This document shows, one piece after another, positions 35,401 to 47,275 of a DNA stretch of 64,000 nt (positions are counted from its first letter, which is position 1; each line of letters opens with the position of its first letter). The notes below the pieces were generated by a model, which made no database searches, was not told where the DNA came from, and saw only the letters and a list, made by a program, of their open reading frames with translations. The stretch is from Lethocerus indicus (lineage: Eukaryota; Arthropoda; Insecta; Hemiptera; Belostomatidae), in contig JACDQD010000005.1 in assembly GCA_019843655.1 (NCBI GenBank), positions 1,639,575 through 1,703,574 of the forward strand. Direction: 5' to 3'. The position numbers were made by a program, and so were the translations under genes.

Positions 35401-38400
35401 ACAGAATCACAACAAATCTACGGTATTCCAATCCCCGCGCAGACCACAAAACAGGTATGTTAAATGTCAGTCACATTTTACATAACACTTATAGGAGATC
35501 GTTCCGAACAAGCATCATTCGGTGGTCTTCTGGGTAACCGAAATCCACGAATCTGTCAAGAATGTTCACCGCAAGTACCCGATATACACGAAGGGCTATT
35601 TGATAAGTAACATGGATAATTATTTTACAAGTTTACAAATTTATAATTTTGTTCAAAACGCGATTAGTTTTTGGCCATACTTATCGAACAACCATAGTAT
35701 TGACGCGTGAAAGTGTATCTCTCGATACTTTTGACTCCTCAGGAGCACGTGTATCCTGAGAGTTGTTGGCGCGCTTTCAAGAACGGATTTGCGTCGTACG
35801 CAAAATCCGAACGTTTTTAATTAGGTTATGATTTTTTTTTTTGGCCCGTACAAAATCTGGACGCCGACCAAATTCGAGACCTTGACGACGGCGGTTGCCA
35901 AATACATATTTATCGATATTTAGGAATCCGCGGAGCTTTGGGAAGAGAAGAGGAGACACACATGTCGGCGCTTATCCCTCAGTGTCATGGTCAATACCCC
36001 GACGCCGCTTATGTAACTCGGATCGAATCCGAGAGCTTCAAGGAGACTTACTTAGTTATTTACCGGCGCACACTGTTTAAACAACAATCGAACAAGGCGG
36101 AATAAGATAGAATGAAATAGGCGGATCAAGCGGAACTTACACTTGACATATGTTGACAATCGAGTATCTCATTTCATGTATATGTTGTTACTGTGAGAGC
36201 ACGAAAGGTGTATTTGCTAAATTGCTAAATGACATGCAATGCCATATTGAAAATCTAATAATAATATTTCTAGCACGTTCATGAAATTGCAAAAATACAA
36301 TTTATGTAGAATAAATTATCGGACCTAATACGAACGGTACAGTCTGAATCGGAAAAATAATAACCATTTACCGGTTTTAATTGAGAAATAATGATATTTA
36401 GTAAATAATTCGTACAAACACCAACCGACTATGTGAATATCGAGAGAGGAGAATGTCGTGTACTTTTACCCAAAAGTAAATCAACATTTTGACTTTGGAA
36501 TTCATTTTATTTTGCTAAAAAAGAAACTTTAATTATTAATCTACTATATATTCACCGATATTATCGACAACTCTCTGCCACTTTTCCGGCAAATTTTCGA
36601 TTCCCCCCTCTTGAAGAACTCCTCAAGACCAAAATACATCTTATCAAATTGTTGATTACTTTCGGGTACACGTAATATATAGTGTAGTGTATAGTATGTG
36701 AGCTGAATACCGAGAGTCTCAGCACATCATGAAACATTCGTTAGAACATTGTTTTACAATCATTTTTTGGGGATCCAAACGAATCTTTCGGCGCGGATTC
36801 AATTGAAAATCGGTAAATTCAACTGAAATTTGGCGAAAAATGATATTTTCCGCGGGTCAAATCCACCCTGGCGAGGCCCCTCGGTCCAGAAATCTCTCTG
36901 TATTTATAGGCGCGGCAGGTTCTTCAACAGTGGAAGGACGCCGTTTGCCAAGAAACAAGCCCCCAGCGACAGGCTCAAGCCGACCGACCTGTCTTGGCCC
37001 GAAGCCAGCCGCAGAAAACACGTTTTATTTAATAGTCATCTCCAGTTTAAACATTTGCCAATTTTACACTCGGTTGAAATCATCCGAGAGGTAGATACAA
37101 CAGGATGAACGGATCGAGAGAGCAACCGATGAAACACTTTGCAGGTTGTGTTTCAGAGTTTACTTGCGTTTCTGTTCACCTACGCAGAAAATCTAACAAA
37201 TACAGCAATTCAAACTCCGACAAGACACAGTTTACCTGAAACAATAAATACGGTAATGGAGACTATCGTTCGGTTGACACTCAAAGGACAATTACACATC
37301 GATATGCATACCACTAAGGCGTTAATAGTGCACTCCTTTAGCTAGCCTTTAAATGGAATAGAATATATTAGGGGTACCGAAAAGTAATCAACGTTTTGAC
37401 TCTTGAATTAATTTAATTTCGTTAAAAAAGAGAAACTTTAATTATTAATCTAATATATATTCACCGATATTATCGACAACTCTCCGCCGCCAATTTTCCG
37501 GCAAATTTTCGATTCCCCTCTTGTGAAGAACTCCTCAAGACTGAAATACATCTTATCAAATTGTCGATAACTTTTGGGTACACCTAATATGAAAACTAAA
37601 TTCTGCCGAGGTGCCACACCACCAAACACAAACCAGAGCGTCGTCCAGTAATTATGTCAACTTGAAACGTCAAATACTGCATTATAAAAGTGTATTGGTG
37701 CAGTCAATTCGTTTGAAATGTTAAACGGGGGAAGAATTTACAGAAGAAAAAACCGGAAATTTCGTGAAATAACCTAACCTTATTTCTAATTTTAGGAGAC
37801 CCGACGGTTTTCGGAAACCTGAAACCTCCAGTCGAAGTGATCGAGGCGATAAAGGAGAGCGCCGAATCCTATTCTCACAACGGCTACACGAATTCGGTCG
37901 GTGAGTGGAATTTCATACGTTGCGCAACATTGCGCAATCACGCCTAAACGAATACTATAAAATATGTATTTTATATATTATAAATACAGTCTATTGCATT
38001 CGGCCGACATGTTGCATTTAGTCGTATGAAAGTAAATAGGATAAAATTATATGTTACTTTTTCTCTCTTTTTGAAGGTTATGAAGAAGCGAGGGCCGCGG
38101 TGGCGCAATACTCTTCAACGAATAACCTGAACGTTAGGCCAGAAGTAAGCGCAATAAAATATTAAAACTTGTAATTATCTTATTTTAATAATAGTCGTTA
38201 TAATAGGGTGTTATACTAGCTTAATGCTGAGGACGAAGACGTGGACGAAACGATGACGAATTATTGAATATTCAATACGAATATCGATTTACCCAATTTG
38301 CAAAAAGTTTTCAATGGTTCACATCCATAAATCAATTGGGAGCAGTAAATATGTTAATGCATGTTGGCAACGGAATATGCCTCGTCACTTCATCTTCTAT

Positions 38401-41400
38401 TCAAGGTTGATTTATTAAATGCGGGCCAATTAAAACTCACGATCACGTTTTACAAGTTGAATGCAGTTTTATGAATAAATTATAGTAAATATATATATAA
38501 GATGTCAACATATTAATACATGGGGTGTGAAAATGAAATATTAAATATTGATAATCACTATGAAATACATTTAAAAAACCAGATTGATATGAAACAATGT
38601 GCTGAAAACCGAATGGACGAACAGTAATAATAAAACTTGGATTGAAATCACCCCTTGAGTAAAATATATTGCACAAAATGTAGGCTTTAAGTTTTCTAAT
38701 ATTATAAATACATAAATATCACTAACTTACTGTAGGATTGCGTAATACTGTGGGGTTCAGGGATTTTTCCCATCAGCTTCAGTAGAAGGGTTTTTGCCCT
38801 TTCCTTCTGGGTGTTGTCCGCTTACGACGTCTCGGAACTCTTGACCGGTTCCATCCTCGGGATCAGACTGAAGGGCAGATCGTATACCTTTTAAATTATA
38901 CGGAATTCAATGAGATTCACGTTCATAAATATTCAATTCTCTTTGCAGGATATTGTACTGTGCAGCGGCAGCTCTTGCGCCCTGGACATATGCATAACGG
39001 CGTTGGCCGATCCCGGACAGAACATTATAATGCCTCATCCTGGATTTCCCCTCTACAGGACGTTGGCCCAAGGGCTGGGCATCAACGTCAAGACCTACCG
39101 ACTTTTGGTAAATTTCCCAAAAAATGTTTAGCATTAGAAATGTTAGAATTCTGTTTTATTGATTCCCTATTAGTTCCATCACCGCACTTGGACTTACCGG
39201 GCAAGATAATCCTGTAGCGTGTACCACAAATGCCCAATAGCGTTGTTGAATGTTGTATGTTGGTATGTACAATAGCTCTGTATGTTGGCCCCTGAATTCA
39301 TTTCTAGTTGCAAATTAGAAATGAATATCCTCAACTGGATCTGAATACTGATACCTGTTAATTATTCTAACAAAAAACGGTTGGTTATAACATAATGTTG
39401 GTTAAAACATTTAATGAGATTCAGCGCCGAAATCTTTCGGTAAACCGGAAATTTCTGCAATACATAACCTTATGGAGTACGGTGGATCTCCGATAACAGA
39501 AATAAGGAGTTGATAAGGGTGTAGAATAATGTGAACAGACCAATCATCGGCCAATTAGAATAATTTGAATATCAGCCGCGAATCAAGGACATCATTGACA
39601 TTTTTATTATCTAGATCGCTAATTTCATTTAAATTGTAAACTGCATTATTCAAATCGCCGGATGAGTCAAAGAGAACAAGATTCTGAATGGACTCTTATT
39701 TCTGTTTAAATTTCCATATGAAAGAAAATTTGTTCGGCCAAAAAGTGTACATTGCTACATGCACTCTTGAGAAGATGAGAAGAGCAACTTGTCCTCCTGT
39801 TCCCCTGAACCGGTACCGACTTCGTACTGAAAATCAAGTGCGGTACACGGGGCTAAACTTGGACAGAAGAATGACACGTAAAGTACAAGAAAAATCGTTA
39901 CTGAGACAACAGATCAACAAATTATTAATTTACAACCGTATTTTAAAACCTAACCGGGCGTACAAAACTCCTAAAAAATTCAAGTAGTCGCAATTTACAA
40001 TCTTTCGTGAAATCTTTAACCTTATTTAATATACCTGTTTTGTGGTCTGCGAGGGGTTGGAATACCGTAGGTTTGTGATGTTTCTGTCTCCTCTCGCCGG
40101 TTTGGTCTTTTAGCAAAAGACCAAACTAGCGAGAGGAGACAGAAACACCACAAACCTACGGTACTTTAACCTTATATTTCTGCTCCTATTCCTATTTGAA
40201 AGTAACGTTCGTTCATGAATTTAAGGGTTTTCGATGTAAATCCTTCCTTGTAAAAACATAAAACCTTCCTGAACATCCCGAGCGCCGCCTTAATAGGAAA
40301 TGGCCGCTGAGGATTTCCTCACTGTCTAAAATTGTCCGTCCGAAAGTGTTATCGAATAGCGCTGTAAATACAATTTAAAAGGCGAACCATAAAATATACC
40401 GCGACTCACTTGTTGTGTTGACAGCCGGAGAAAGGTTGGGAAGCGGACCTGTACCACCTGGAATCGCAGATAGACGAAAATACGGCGGCGATCATAGTGA
40501 ACAACCCGTCCAATCCTTGCGGTTCGGTCTTCAGCGGAAGACATCTCAGGGATCTGGTCGAACTGGCCAGTCGCAACTTCGTACCAATAATAGCCGACGA
40601 AATATACGAACACATGGTGCGCCAATTATCAATACCACAAGTTATTACTTTATTTTACCTCGGAACAATAATAGATTTTAAATAGAGACGTCCGGGGTTA
40701 TTCAGTTTTCGGTCACACAAAACGGAAGACTACTGCATAAATTTGAAATTAATAATTACATTGTACAATAATGCCCTTATAAAATTCTTATTAACCCTCT
40801 ATGGGCCCGACTAACTTTCAGGTCACATTTCAATTTATCGAAATTTTACCAAATAATTATAGCTTTTTTCGTGAGACGGCGCATAAATCTTAATCCTATG
40901 ACGTTGACAAGACATCCAATATCAATATCATTTTTTTTTCATCCGCATATATAGGTTTATAATTGCTGATTTTTCGTTCCCCTAATTTTTTTGGATTTAA
41001 AATAAAAATTTGGCTCATAGAGGGTTAAGATTTTCCTAATTCAAAAATTCATAAATAAAATTTAGAAATTGAAAAATATTAATTATGCTAATAAATATTT
41101 GAATTTTTTTCCCCATATGTATATGTGTTTATCATAATTCATTTTTAACATGCCTGTTTTGTGGTCTGCGAGGGGGGTTGGAATAACGTAGATTTCGCGT
41201 GTTTCTGGCTTGGTCTTTTGCCAGACCGGTTTCGGCGGTCTAACACCGCTACTGATGATGGCGAGCGGCCGAAACCGGTCCGGCAAAAGACCAAACCGGC
41301 GAGAGGAGACAGAAACACACGAAATCTACGATATAATTTTTTTTTCATTATATTCGGCGATTTAAAATGAAAACATTTTATAAAATGACTGAAAATTGCG

Positions 41401-44214
41401 AAAAAAAATATTGATACTATCATTTATTGACAATTTTTACAGGTATTTCCGGGTGAAAAATATCATCCGATTGCAGAATTTTCAAAAGACGTCCCTATAC
41501 TTTCCTGCAGCGGTCTCACGAAAAGGTAATTTCGATTTTTTACAAACTGAGTTTTGTTATTAAGTCGTTACTATTTGTTGACATAATAAAGATTGGAGGA
41601 AATTACTGTCATGTCAAATTTTTTAAAAATAATTCAATATATGACCCAACTGTCGGTTACTGAAAATATGATACAACCCCACAGGTGTTACAATATAGGC
41701 TTACCAGCAATACAATTTGGCGCCTTCTAATTGTAGAATAGGCTTTCCCGCAATACAATTTTATGGCTTCAAACTTTATAGCAGGTTTACTGAATGTAGA
41801 AGAATTGAACACTACATCTTCGGTAGATTTGCCTTGATACGCTAGTACTATTGTTAAAAAATTCAACTAAAACAAAAAAAATGTTAAAGTTATATTTTAA
41901 TTTTGTTCTCAAATTAATTCAATTTTCCTTGTTAACAGAAATTAACAATACATCACGTGTTTCACTATGTATTACTGATTTGTAATAAGCAATAAATATT
42001 ATAAAAACAAATTTACACATAATATACTATAATACTAAATGAAAACAGTAATTCGTATCCAATAATTTTTCTATATATATTTTAAAAGTAAAAACTAAAT
42101 TAAAAAAAATAAATTATTTATTATATCATTTATAATATAACTAATAAATGCAATTTAATTGTTTTCAAGATTCATGATACCAGGCTGGAGAATGGGATGG
42201 ATAGTTATTCACGATCGAAATGGACTCTTAGGAAATGGGGTAAGTTATGGAATGCTTCAATCAAGTTAAATTGTTCATTCCATTTTGCGGTAATTGATTT
42301 TTTTTTAACAATTGATTTAACTGCTATTTCAGGTTAGAAAAGGATTGTGCAAATTGACTCAAAGGATATTGGGGAGCAGTACTCTAATTCAAGGGGCCCT
42401 GCCAAGGATACTGGCCAACACCCCGGCTTCATTCCACGAAGAAACCCTTCAAACACTTCATGTAATAATTTAATATTTAACTTCTAAGAACAAGACTTTT
42501 AAATTAATGTGCAATTGTCAGACTCTAATTCTTAGTTATTACAACAAATATTTCATTGGTTCTCATTCTGATATGATAAAAAACAAAATTTTGTACTAAG
42601 TAAACTTAGAATCGCTTAATACTTTAATAATTTTCATTGATTTAATTACTAACCAATCTTGTCATAATAATTACCGTTAAATACCTTTACAGTTGTTGTA
42701 TAAAATGTTATCCTTCTGTTTCAGAGACACGCGCAAATAATGTATTCGTTGCTTTCGCATATTGAAGGACTGCATCCCGTTATGCCACAGGGAGCGATGT
42801 ACATGATGGTGAGTCCAACTCATTTTTTTTTAAGGACATACAATCTGTTCAAATTTCAGATCACAGATATATTAACGAGAAAATAAGTTCAGGGGAACGA
42901 GTAAAAATTAAATGTTTTCATATTGTGTCAAATCTGAGTGAAGACAGAATATTAATTGTAAAATTATAAAATATCAAATTTAATCAATAAATTAATTCAT
43001 TATTTTTTTATATATCAAAGTATCACATATTTTATTTTATTCATAATGTGGTTCAAAATGATAAGAACTCAATAATTAGTTAATTATTGAGCATAAACAA
43101 TTAAACACTTAATATCCATAGGCCCACATTGCTACTATTTTAAGTACTCTTTGTACTATTGAAAATAAACTCACTAAATATAGCTTTTTCTTGTAGGTCC
43201 GCATAGATATGGCCAAATTCCCGTTATTTTCTTCGACACTCGAATTTGTCAAACGGTTGATGACTGAAGAGTCATTGTTCTGCCTGCCAGGAGAGGTAAT
43301 TTAAAATTTGGACATTGATTCTTAAAATTCATCAATCATTTAGATATTAATTCTTAAAATTCATCAAAAATTTAGACGTTAATTCTTAAAAAACATCAAA
43401 CATTTAGACATTAATTTTAAAATTCATCAAACATTTAGACATTAATTCTTAAAATTCATCAAACATTTAGAAATTAATTCTTAAAATTCATCAAACATTT
43501 AGACATTAATTCTTAAAATTCATCAAACATTTAGAAATTAATTCTTAAAAATTATCAAACATTTAGACATTAATTTTAAAATTCATCAAACATTTAGACA
43601 TTAATTCTTAAAATTCATCAAACATTTAGACATTAATTTTAAAATTCATCAAACATTTAGACATTAATTCTTAAAATTCAACAAACAATTAGACATTAAT
43701 TCTTAAAAATCATCAAAAGGTAAATGTATAAAGAAGACAGTATTGAAGGAAACAATAAAATTTTGAAATGATATCCACAAATGAAACTGCTTCGCAATAA
43801 TTAAATTATAGTAATAAACAGGAAGCAGACAACACTCGAGAGGGCCCCAGAAAGAAAGGGCAAAAACCTTTCCAGTGGAGCTTGCTCAGGTGGTTTCCAG
43901 CAGGGTGTCAACCGCTGCTAACCGTGGTTACATGATCCTGCTGGACATTAATTAGTAATAATATTAATAGTACTTTAAAAGGTATGTAATGTTCCTTTGT
44001 TTTGTTTTAGTGCTTCGATCTATCCAGCTACATGCGCCTTGTCCTAACACTGCCCGAACAGATGTTGATCGAGGCGTGCCAGAGGATAGCGTTGTTCTGT
44101 AAAAGGCACTACAAGACCGAACTAATACAGCCGGATGTCAGTTATATCGACGACTACAGCAGGTACAATTATGTCATATCGGCAGAGGAAAATCACGGCT
44201 CGAACACGCCTTGA
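32402..44214 (+). CDS. Tat: Tyrosine aminotransferase
   Basis: A PLP-dependent class I aminotransferase that converts tyrosine to 4-hydroxyphenylpyruvate, the first step of tyrosine breakdown. Coding exons: 32402-32531, 37796-37900, 38077-38144, 38949-39107, 40425-40616, 41443-41525, 42170-42239, 42333-42461, 42725-42808, 43197-43295, 44011-44214; about 440 aa, every junction in phase (human 454). Conserved blocks include GDPTVFGNL across the exon 1/2 join, [12 protein letters not shown] (N184), ADEIY (D212, Y215), the cofactor lysine in SCSGLTKRF (K245), PGWRMGWI, and the substrate-carboxylate arginine R382 in [12 protein letters not shown]. The start is the ATG before [13 protein letters not shown]; the frame is open further upstream through GC-rich sequence that looks like 5' UTR. 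Intron 1 (5.3 kb) and introns 4-5 are full of mobile elements; the exons are intact. Confidence 0.97.
32856..33095 (+). mobile_element. PB1 piggyBac-type MITE
   Basis: TTAACCCTCTACGGGACAG at the left and TTCGGCCCATTCGGCGGTTAA at the right, TTAA-flanked, about 240 bp. Confidence 0.88.
33961..34200 (+). mobile_element. PB1 piggyBac-type MITE
   Basis: TTAACCCTCTACGAGCCCG at the left, CGGCCCACAGAGGGTTAA at the right, with a full-length interior. A good reference copy for the family. Confidence 0.92.
35137..35462. mobile_element. FB1 foldback element in aminotransferase intron 1
   Basis: A long copy from GTAGATTTGTTG-type sequence to ACAAAACAGGTATGTTAA, tail on the right. The arms pair through ATGTTTTTCGGGCATCC and GGATGCCCGAAAAACAT, and the apex is CACTGTCAC-rich. 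The flanks AATGTCAGT (35128-35136) and AATGTCAGT (35463-35471) are an exact 9-bp direct repeat. Confidence 0.88.
36459..36676 (-). mobile_element. MAR1 mariner MITE
   Basis: An inverted-orientation copy. On the - strand it reads the EEFFK...NLPEKWQ and NIGEYI remnant; ends are TACTTTTACCCAAAAGTAA and TTACTTTCGGGTACACGTAA. Confidence 0.85.
37368..37588 (-). mobile_element. MAR1 mariner MITE
   Basis: TTAGGGGTACCGAAAAGTAA at the left, ATAACTTTTGGGTACACCTAA at the right, with the transposase C-terminal remnant on the - strand. It ends about 210 bp before aminotransferase exon 2. Confidence 0.88.
38744..38885 (-). repeat. Unassigned intronic repeat R, copy 2
   Basis: In aminotransferase intron 3. 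The reverse complement carries GGAACCGGTCAAGAGTTCCG, GACAACACCCAGAAGGAAAG and GGCAAAAACCCTTCTAC, shared with 17935-18060 and 43825-43945. Confidence 0.5.
39745..39985 (+). repeat. Jockey-type reverse transcriptase fragment
   Basis: The frame reads [20 protein letters not shown], then [13 protein letters not shown] and [16 protein letters not shown]. This matches the jockey pattern CPPVxLNxxxI...VKYLGLxLDRRLTW...NKxLLYxxILKPxWTYG with deletions between blocks. Confidence 0.8.
40026..40163. mobile_element. FB1 minimal palindrome with exact 12-bp target duplication
   Basis: The tail and left arm (GGAATACCGTAGGTTTGTG... GTCTCCTCTCGCCGG TTTGGTCTTTT) meet the right arm directly (AGCAAAAGACCAAAC... 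GAGAGGAGACAG ... CAAACCTACGG). The apex blocks of longer copies are absent. CTTTAACCTTAT at 40014-40025 is repeated exactly at 40164-40175. It lies about 260 bp before aminotransferase exon 5. Confidence 0.9.
40205..40325 (+). repeat. Jockey-type 3' repeat, partner of 8510-8672
   Basis: CGTTCGTTCATGA, TAAATCCTTCC and CCTTCCTGAACATCCCGAGC with a CGCC run, in the same order as the copy at 8510. Confidence 0.5.
40791..41028 (+). mobile_element. PB1 piggyBac-type MITE
   Basis: TTAACCCTCTATGGGCCCG at the left and GCTCATAGAGGGTTAA at the right, full interior, TTAA-flanked, in aminotransferase intron 5. Confidence 0.92.
41146..41331. mobile_element. FB1 element 110 bp before aminotransferase exon 6
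   Basis: Tail on the left (TAACATGCCTGTTTTGTGG), right end at CGAAATCTACGA. The arms close through GGTCTTTTGCCAGACCGG and CCGGTCCGGCAAAAGACC. Flanking CATAATTCATTTT (left) and TATAATTTTTTTT (right) may be an eroded duplication. Confidence 0.85.
43308..43719 (+). repeat. Minisatellite, 29-32 bp unit, about 13 copies
   Basis: The unit is ATTAATTCTTAAAATTCATC followed by AAACATTTAGAC. It is repeated about thirteen times in intron 10 of the aminotransferase, with a recurrent 2-3-nt-shorter variant (ATTAATTTTAAAATTCATC) and AGAA/AGAC variation. It begins about 13 bp after the exon 10 donor. Confidence 0.95.
43825..43945 (+). repeat. Unassigned intronic repeat R, copy 3
   Basis: GACAACACTCGAGAGGG, CCAGAAAGAAAGGGCAAAAA and CCTTTCCAGT match the central part of copy 2 in aminotransferase intron 10, directly after the minisatellite. 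The downstream part (CAGGTGGTTTCCAGCAGGG) is not in the other two copies. Confidence 0.45.
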
Positions 44215-44353
44215 AAAGCTCGTGAAGAGTTTACTGAAACGAAGGTTTAATGATAAGTGAGGCGAATCCGATTCGGATTGAACACAAAACAGATACAACG
44301 CAAGCCTGGAACGTAGGGAAAGTTACACGGCAAAAGGGAAAACATGAAACAAA

Positions 44354-44359
44354 AATAAA
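44354..44359 (+). terminator. Poly(A) signal of tyrosine aminotransferase
   Basis: The first AATAAA after the stop codon, about 140 nt downstream. Further AATAAA copies lie at about 44615-44650, so alternative ends are likely. Confidence 0.5.
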
Positions 44360-44893
44360 ATGAGCGCTACTAAACAATAGTGAGGGGCTCACACTCACAA
44401 AAAAACTGCACTTCCTGAAATCCGATTACTGCAAATACAAAAAAAACCTAAAAAAAGTATAAAACATCAAAATGAAAGTTGAAGCTTAATACCAGAAAAT
44501 TTTTTCACATTATCCTATATTCACAAAGTTTTTTTCTGTTCACCTTTCACCGACAGCTTCATATAATTGAGGGAATAACTGAAAGCATGTGTGTGTGTGT
44601 ACATGCCCAGGTATAAATAAAAGTTGTATATTTATTGTGCAAATAAATAGAACATTTGAACTACATTAACACTGAGATCACAACTTATTTAATAACAATA
44701 TCGATCACAATTTCTCCCTGCCATTGATCAATTCTCTGAACACTTCTCCTCAACAGCATTACTTTAAAGAAGGCTCCGAAATAAGGTTATGATTATAGAA
44801 CTACACACGAATATCTATTCCTTTTAATATTTTATGCCCTACTGGGGTTATTGCGAGACGGATCATTCTAATAAACTTGTAAAATAAAGTTAA

Positions 44894-44899
44894 TTTATT
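44894..44899 (-). terminator. Poly(A) signal of NDUFAF6
   Basis: AATAAA on the - strand, 34 nt beyond the stop codon, implying a very short 3' UTR. Confidence 0.55.
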
Positions 44900-44932
44900 T
44901 CACACGAATAATAATGAAACACCGCTCTTAAA

Positions 44933-47244
44933 TCAGTACCGAGTTAGAAGTTTATTCCAAAACAATTTCCATCCCAATGAAATATTCCTTTCGTGTATTT
45001 TAGGATTGAAAATATCGAAATCCAATAGCCTTAATTTTTCCAAAAACACATCGACTGCCACCGCTGGCAGAAACAAGACGTAAGCATCTTTTGGTACACT
45101 CTTCTTTAAACTGCGTGCCTACAAAACAAAACACATAAATAAGACACAAAAAACAGGTAATTATTGAATAAAGTTTAAGCTTTTAAAACTTACCTATCGA
45201 TATAAGATTGACAGCAAACATAAATGCAAAATTATTAATGAAATAAAACCATAATATTTATATTTCATAAGAATTTTTATAACTCAAAAAAATAAATGTT
45301 ATATATTTGTTCTAAATTGAAACTTATACTTTTACTGGCCAGCATTGCAAAAAATGCTTCAGCTACAAATTATCCATACAACAACAATATTACAAAACCT
45401 TTGTATTAATACTTTTGATAAGCTTACCATGAATATTTGCATATCCAATTCTCAACTTGTGAATATGACTGAATGGTTTCAATGTTTTTTTTACAATTAG
45501 TAATAAAAGCATGGCAACTTTTCTTGAATAATGCAATTTTGAAAACATTAATTATTTCTTTAATAAACTCAATAACTTAAAATATGCAGTAACACTTCAA
45601 TTATCAAACGGATGCGTCAAGTTAAATTGTTTTTAATAATTTTTTCATCGCCCTAAATCTGTTTCAGCTTCTCACAGTTCATAGTAGCATTCAATTAGTA
45701 TTATAGTGATGTATGCTATGGCAATGTTCTCATAGTTATGATCAATATATAGAATAATAAATGTTATTATTAATTGTTGTGAAAGATTTCATTGAGCTCA
45801 ACTTAAACTTAGTTTTAATCAAACTTAGAATAAGCACCCAGGATGCAGATATATACATACATACCAGTATTTAAACTGTTCTCTTCTAATTCTATCACAT
45901 AACTGTTTAATGATTTTATACAAAATTTCCATGATTGTATAATCCTATTTACCTTATCCAGATGAAGCTTGGCCCTGGAAGCAATTTCGAACACCGCATC
46001 CTTGAGACCTTGACTGGTCTTACCCCTGAGTATGCTTTCATGCGATACGCTGTGCTTGAGAAGCACATCGTGCGGTAGAAGGAGATCTCTGCGCGAAGCA
46101 TTGTGAGGGACGGCCCGCACCAACGTCACCAAACCCTGAGCTTTACCCAAGTGACTTGCGGCATGGTCGCCGTGAACACTTTTTATATCTGTACAAAAAT
46201 AGAATATTCAAATATGACAATTCAAAATACAAAATTATTCTGAAATATTATAACAACAATAGGCATGTACAGAAGTCTAAACAACTACTTTGTAATGCAC
46301 GAATGAATAAATTTGTTTCATAAAATAAACCATTTGCATTTTTAATATTGAATATTGGCTAACAGTATATTCAGATGCTGCCTATAAAGCGACAGGTCTT
46401 TCCATAATAATTGGAATGGAACAATGAACAAAATAAAAGTGTTAAGTTAAGGAAACAAATATCACAAGTAAAATCGTGGAATATTTCAACAGTAAACTGA
46501 ATTACAAAATATTAAACCATGTATTTTGATTGCCAACAACGGGATGTTGAAAAAAGAAGAAAGAATGCATGCACTTCAATGGTGTTTGTTCAAATACAAA
46601 CAATATGATTTTAATTGTTCTCATGTTGAATTCATTATGTAAACTAAAATATATTTCACAAAATAGAAACATTTATTATGAGATCCTTGCATTCAAAACA
46701 TCCTGGTATTTCAGAATAGCAACATTATAACAAAAATTATAATAAAATGGTCAAACAATCTAAACAAAACCATATTTTTATGTCCTACTTTTATTTTAAA
46801 TGTACATTTAATCTTGTATTATCTGTTAAATTATATTCCTTTTTTAATAGTTCAGTGTACACTAAACATACCGGCTGCTTCAAGTAGAAGGTAATAGACT
46901 GGCGAAACCGTTTCCTCCGCATATTCTTCCATCTTATTCAGGGATTCAAAACCCGTTCCTGACAACTGGCCATTCCTGGCCACTATTAACCTTTTCAAAT
47001 TGCGCTTCATTAGCTTGCGTTTGCCCAGTGCCTACAGAACAGTTTTGTACAAATAATAAACTATTAATTATACCAATTATTATATATAATTATACTGTCC
47101 TATAACAATTCATGCAATATTAATGATTTGGTTGAATGTATTCACGATTGCTTATATAGGTCATGGAGAAATAGAGGGATGAAATCTGTCAATTAATATA
47201 TTAACTTTTAATTCTATGGGAAGGTTATGAACATTATTGTAATA

Positions 47245-47275
<31 letters not shown>

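Larger units (their letters stand above)
32532..37795 (+). other. Intron 1 of tyrosine aminotransferase
   Basis: It holds two PB1 elements, one FB1 and two MAR1 MITEs, listed separately. The stretches between them (33100-33960, 34201-35127, 35472-36458, 36677-37367) show no supported coding sequence; a GC-richer patch at 36840-37020 is open in two frames but has no motif. Confidence 0.85.
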
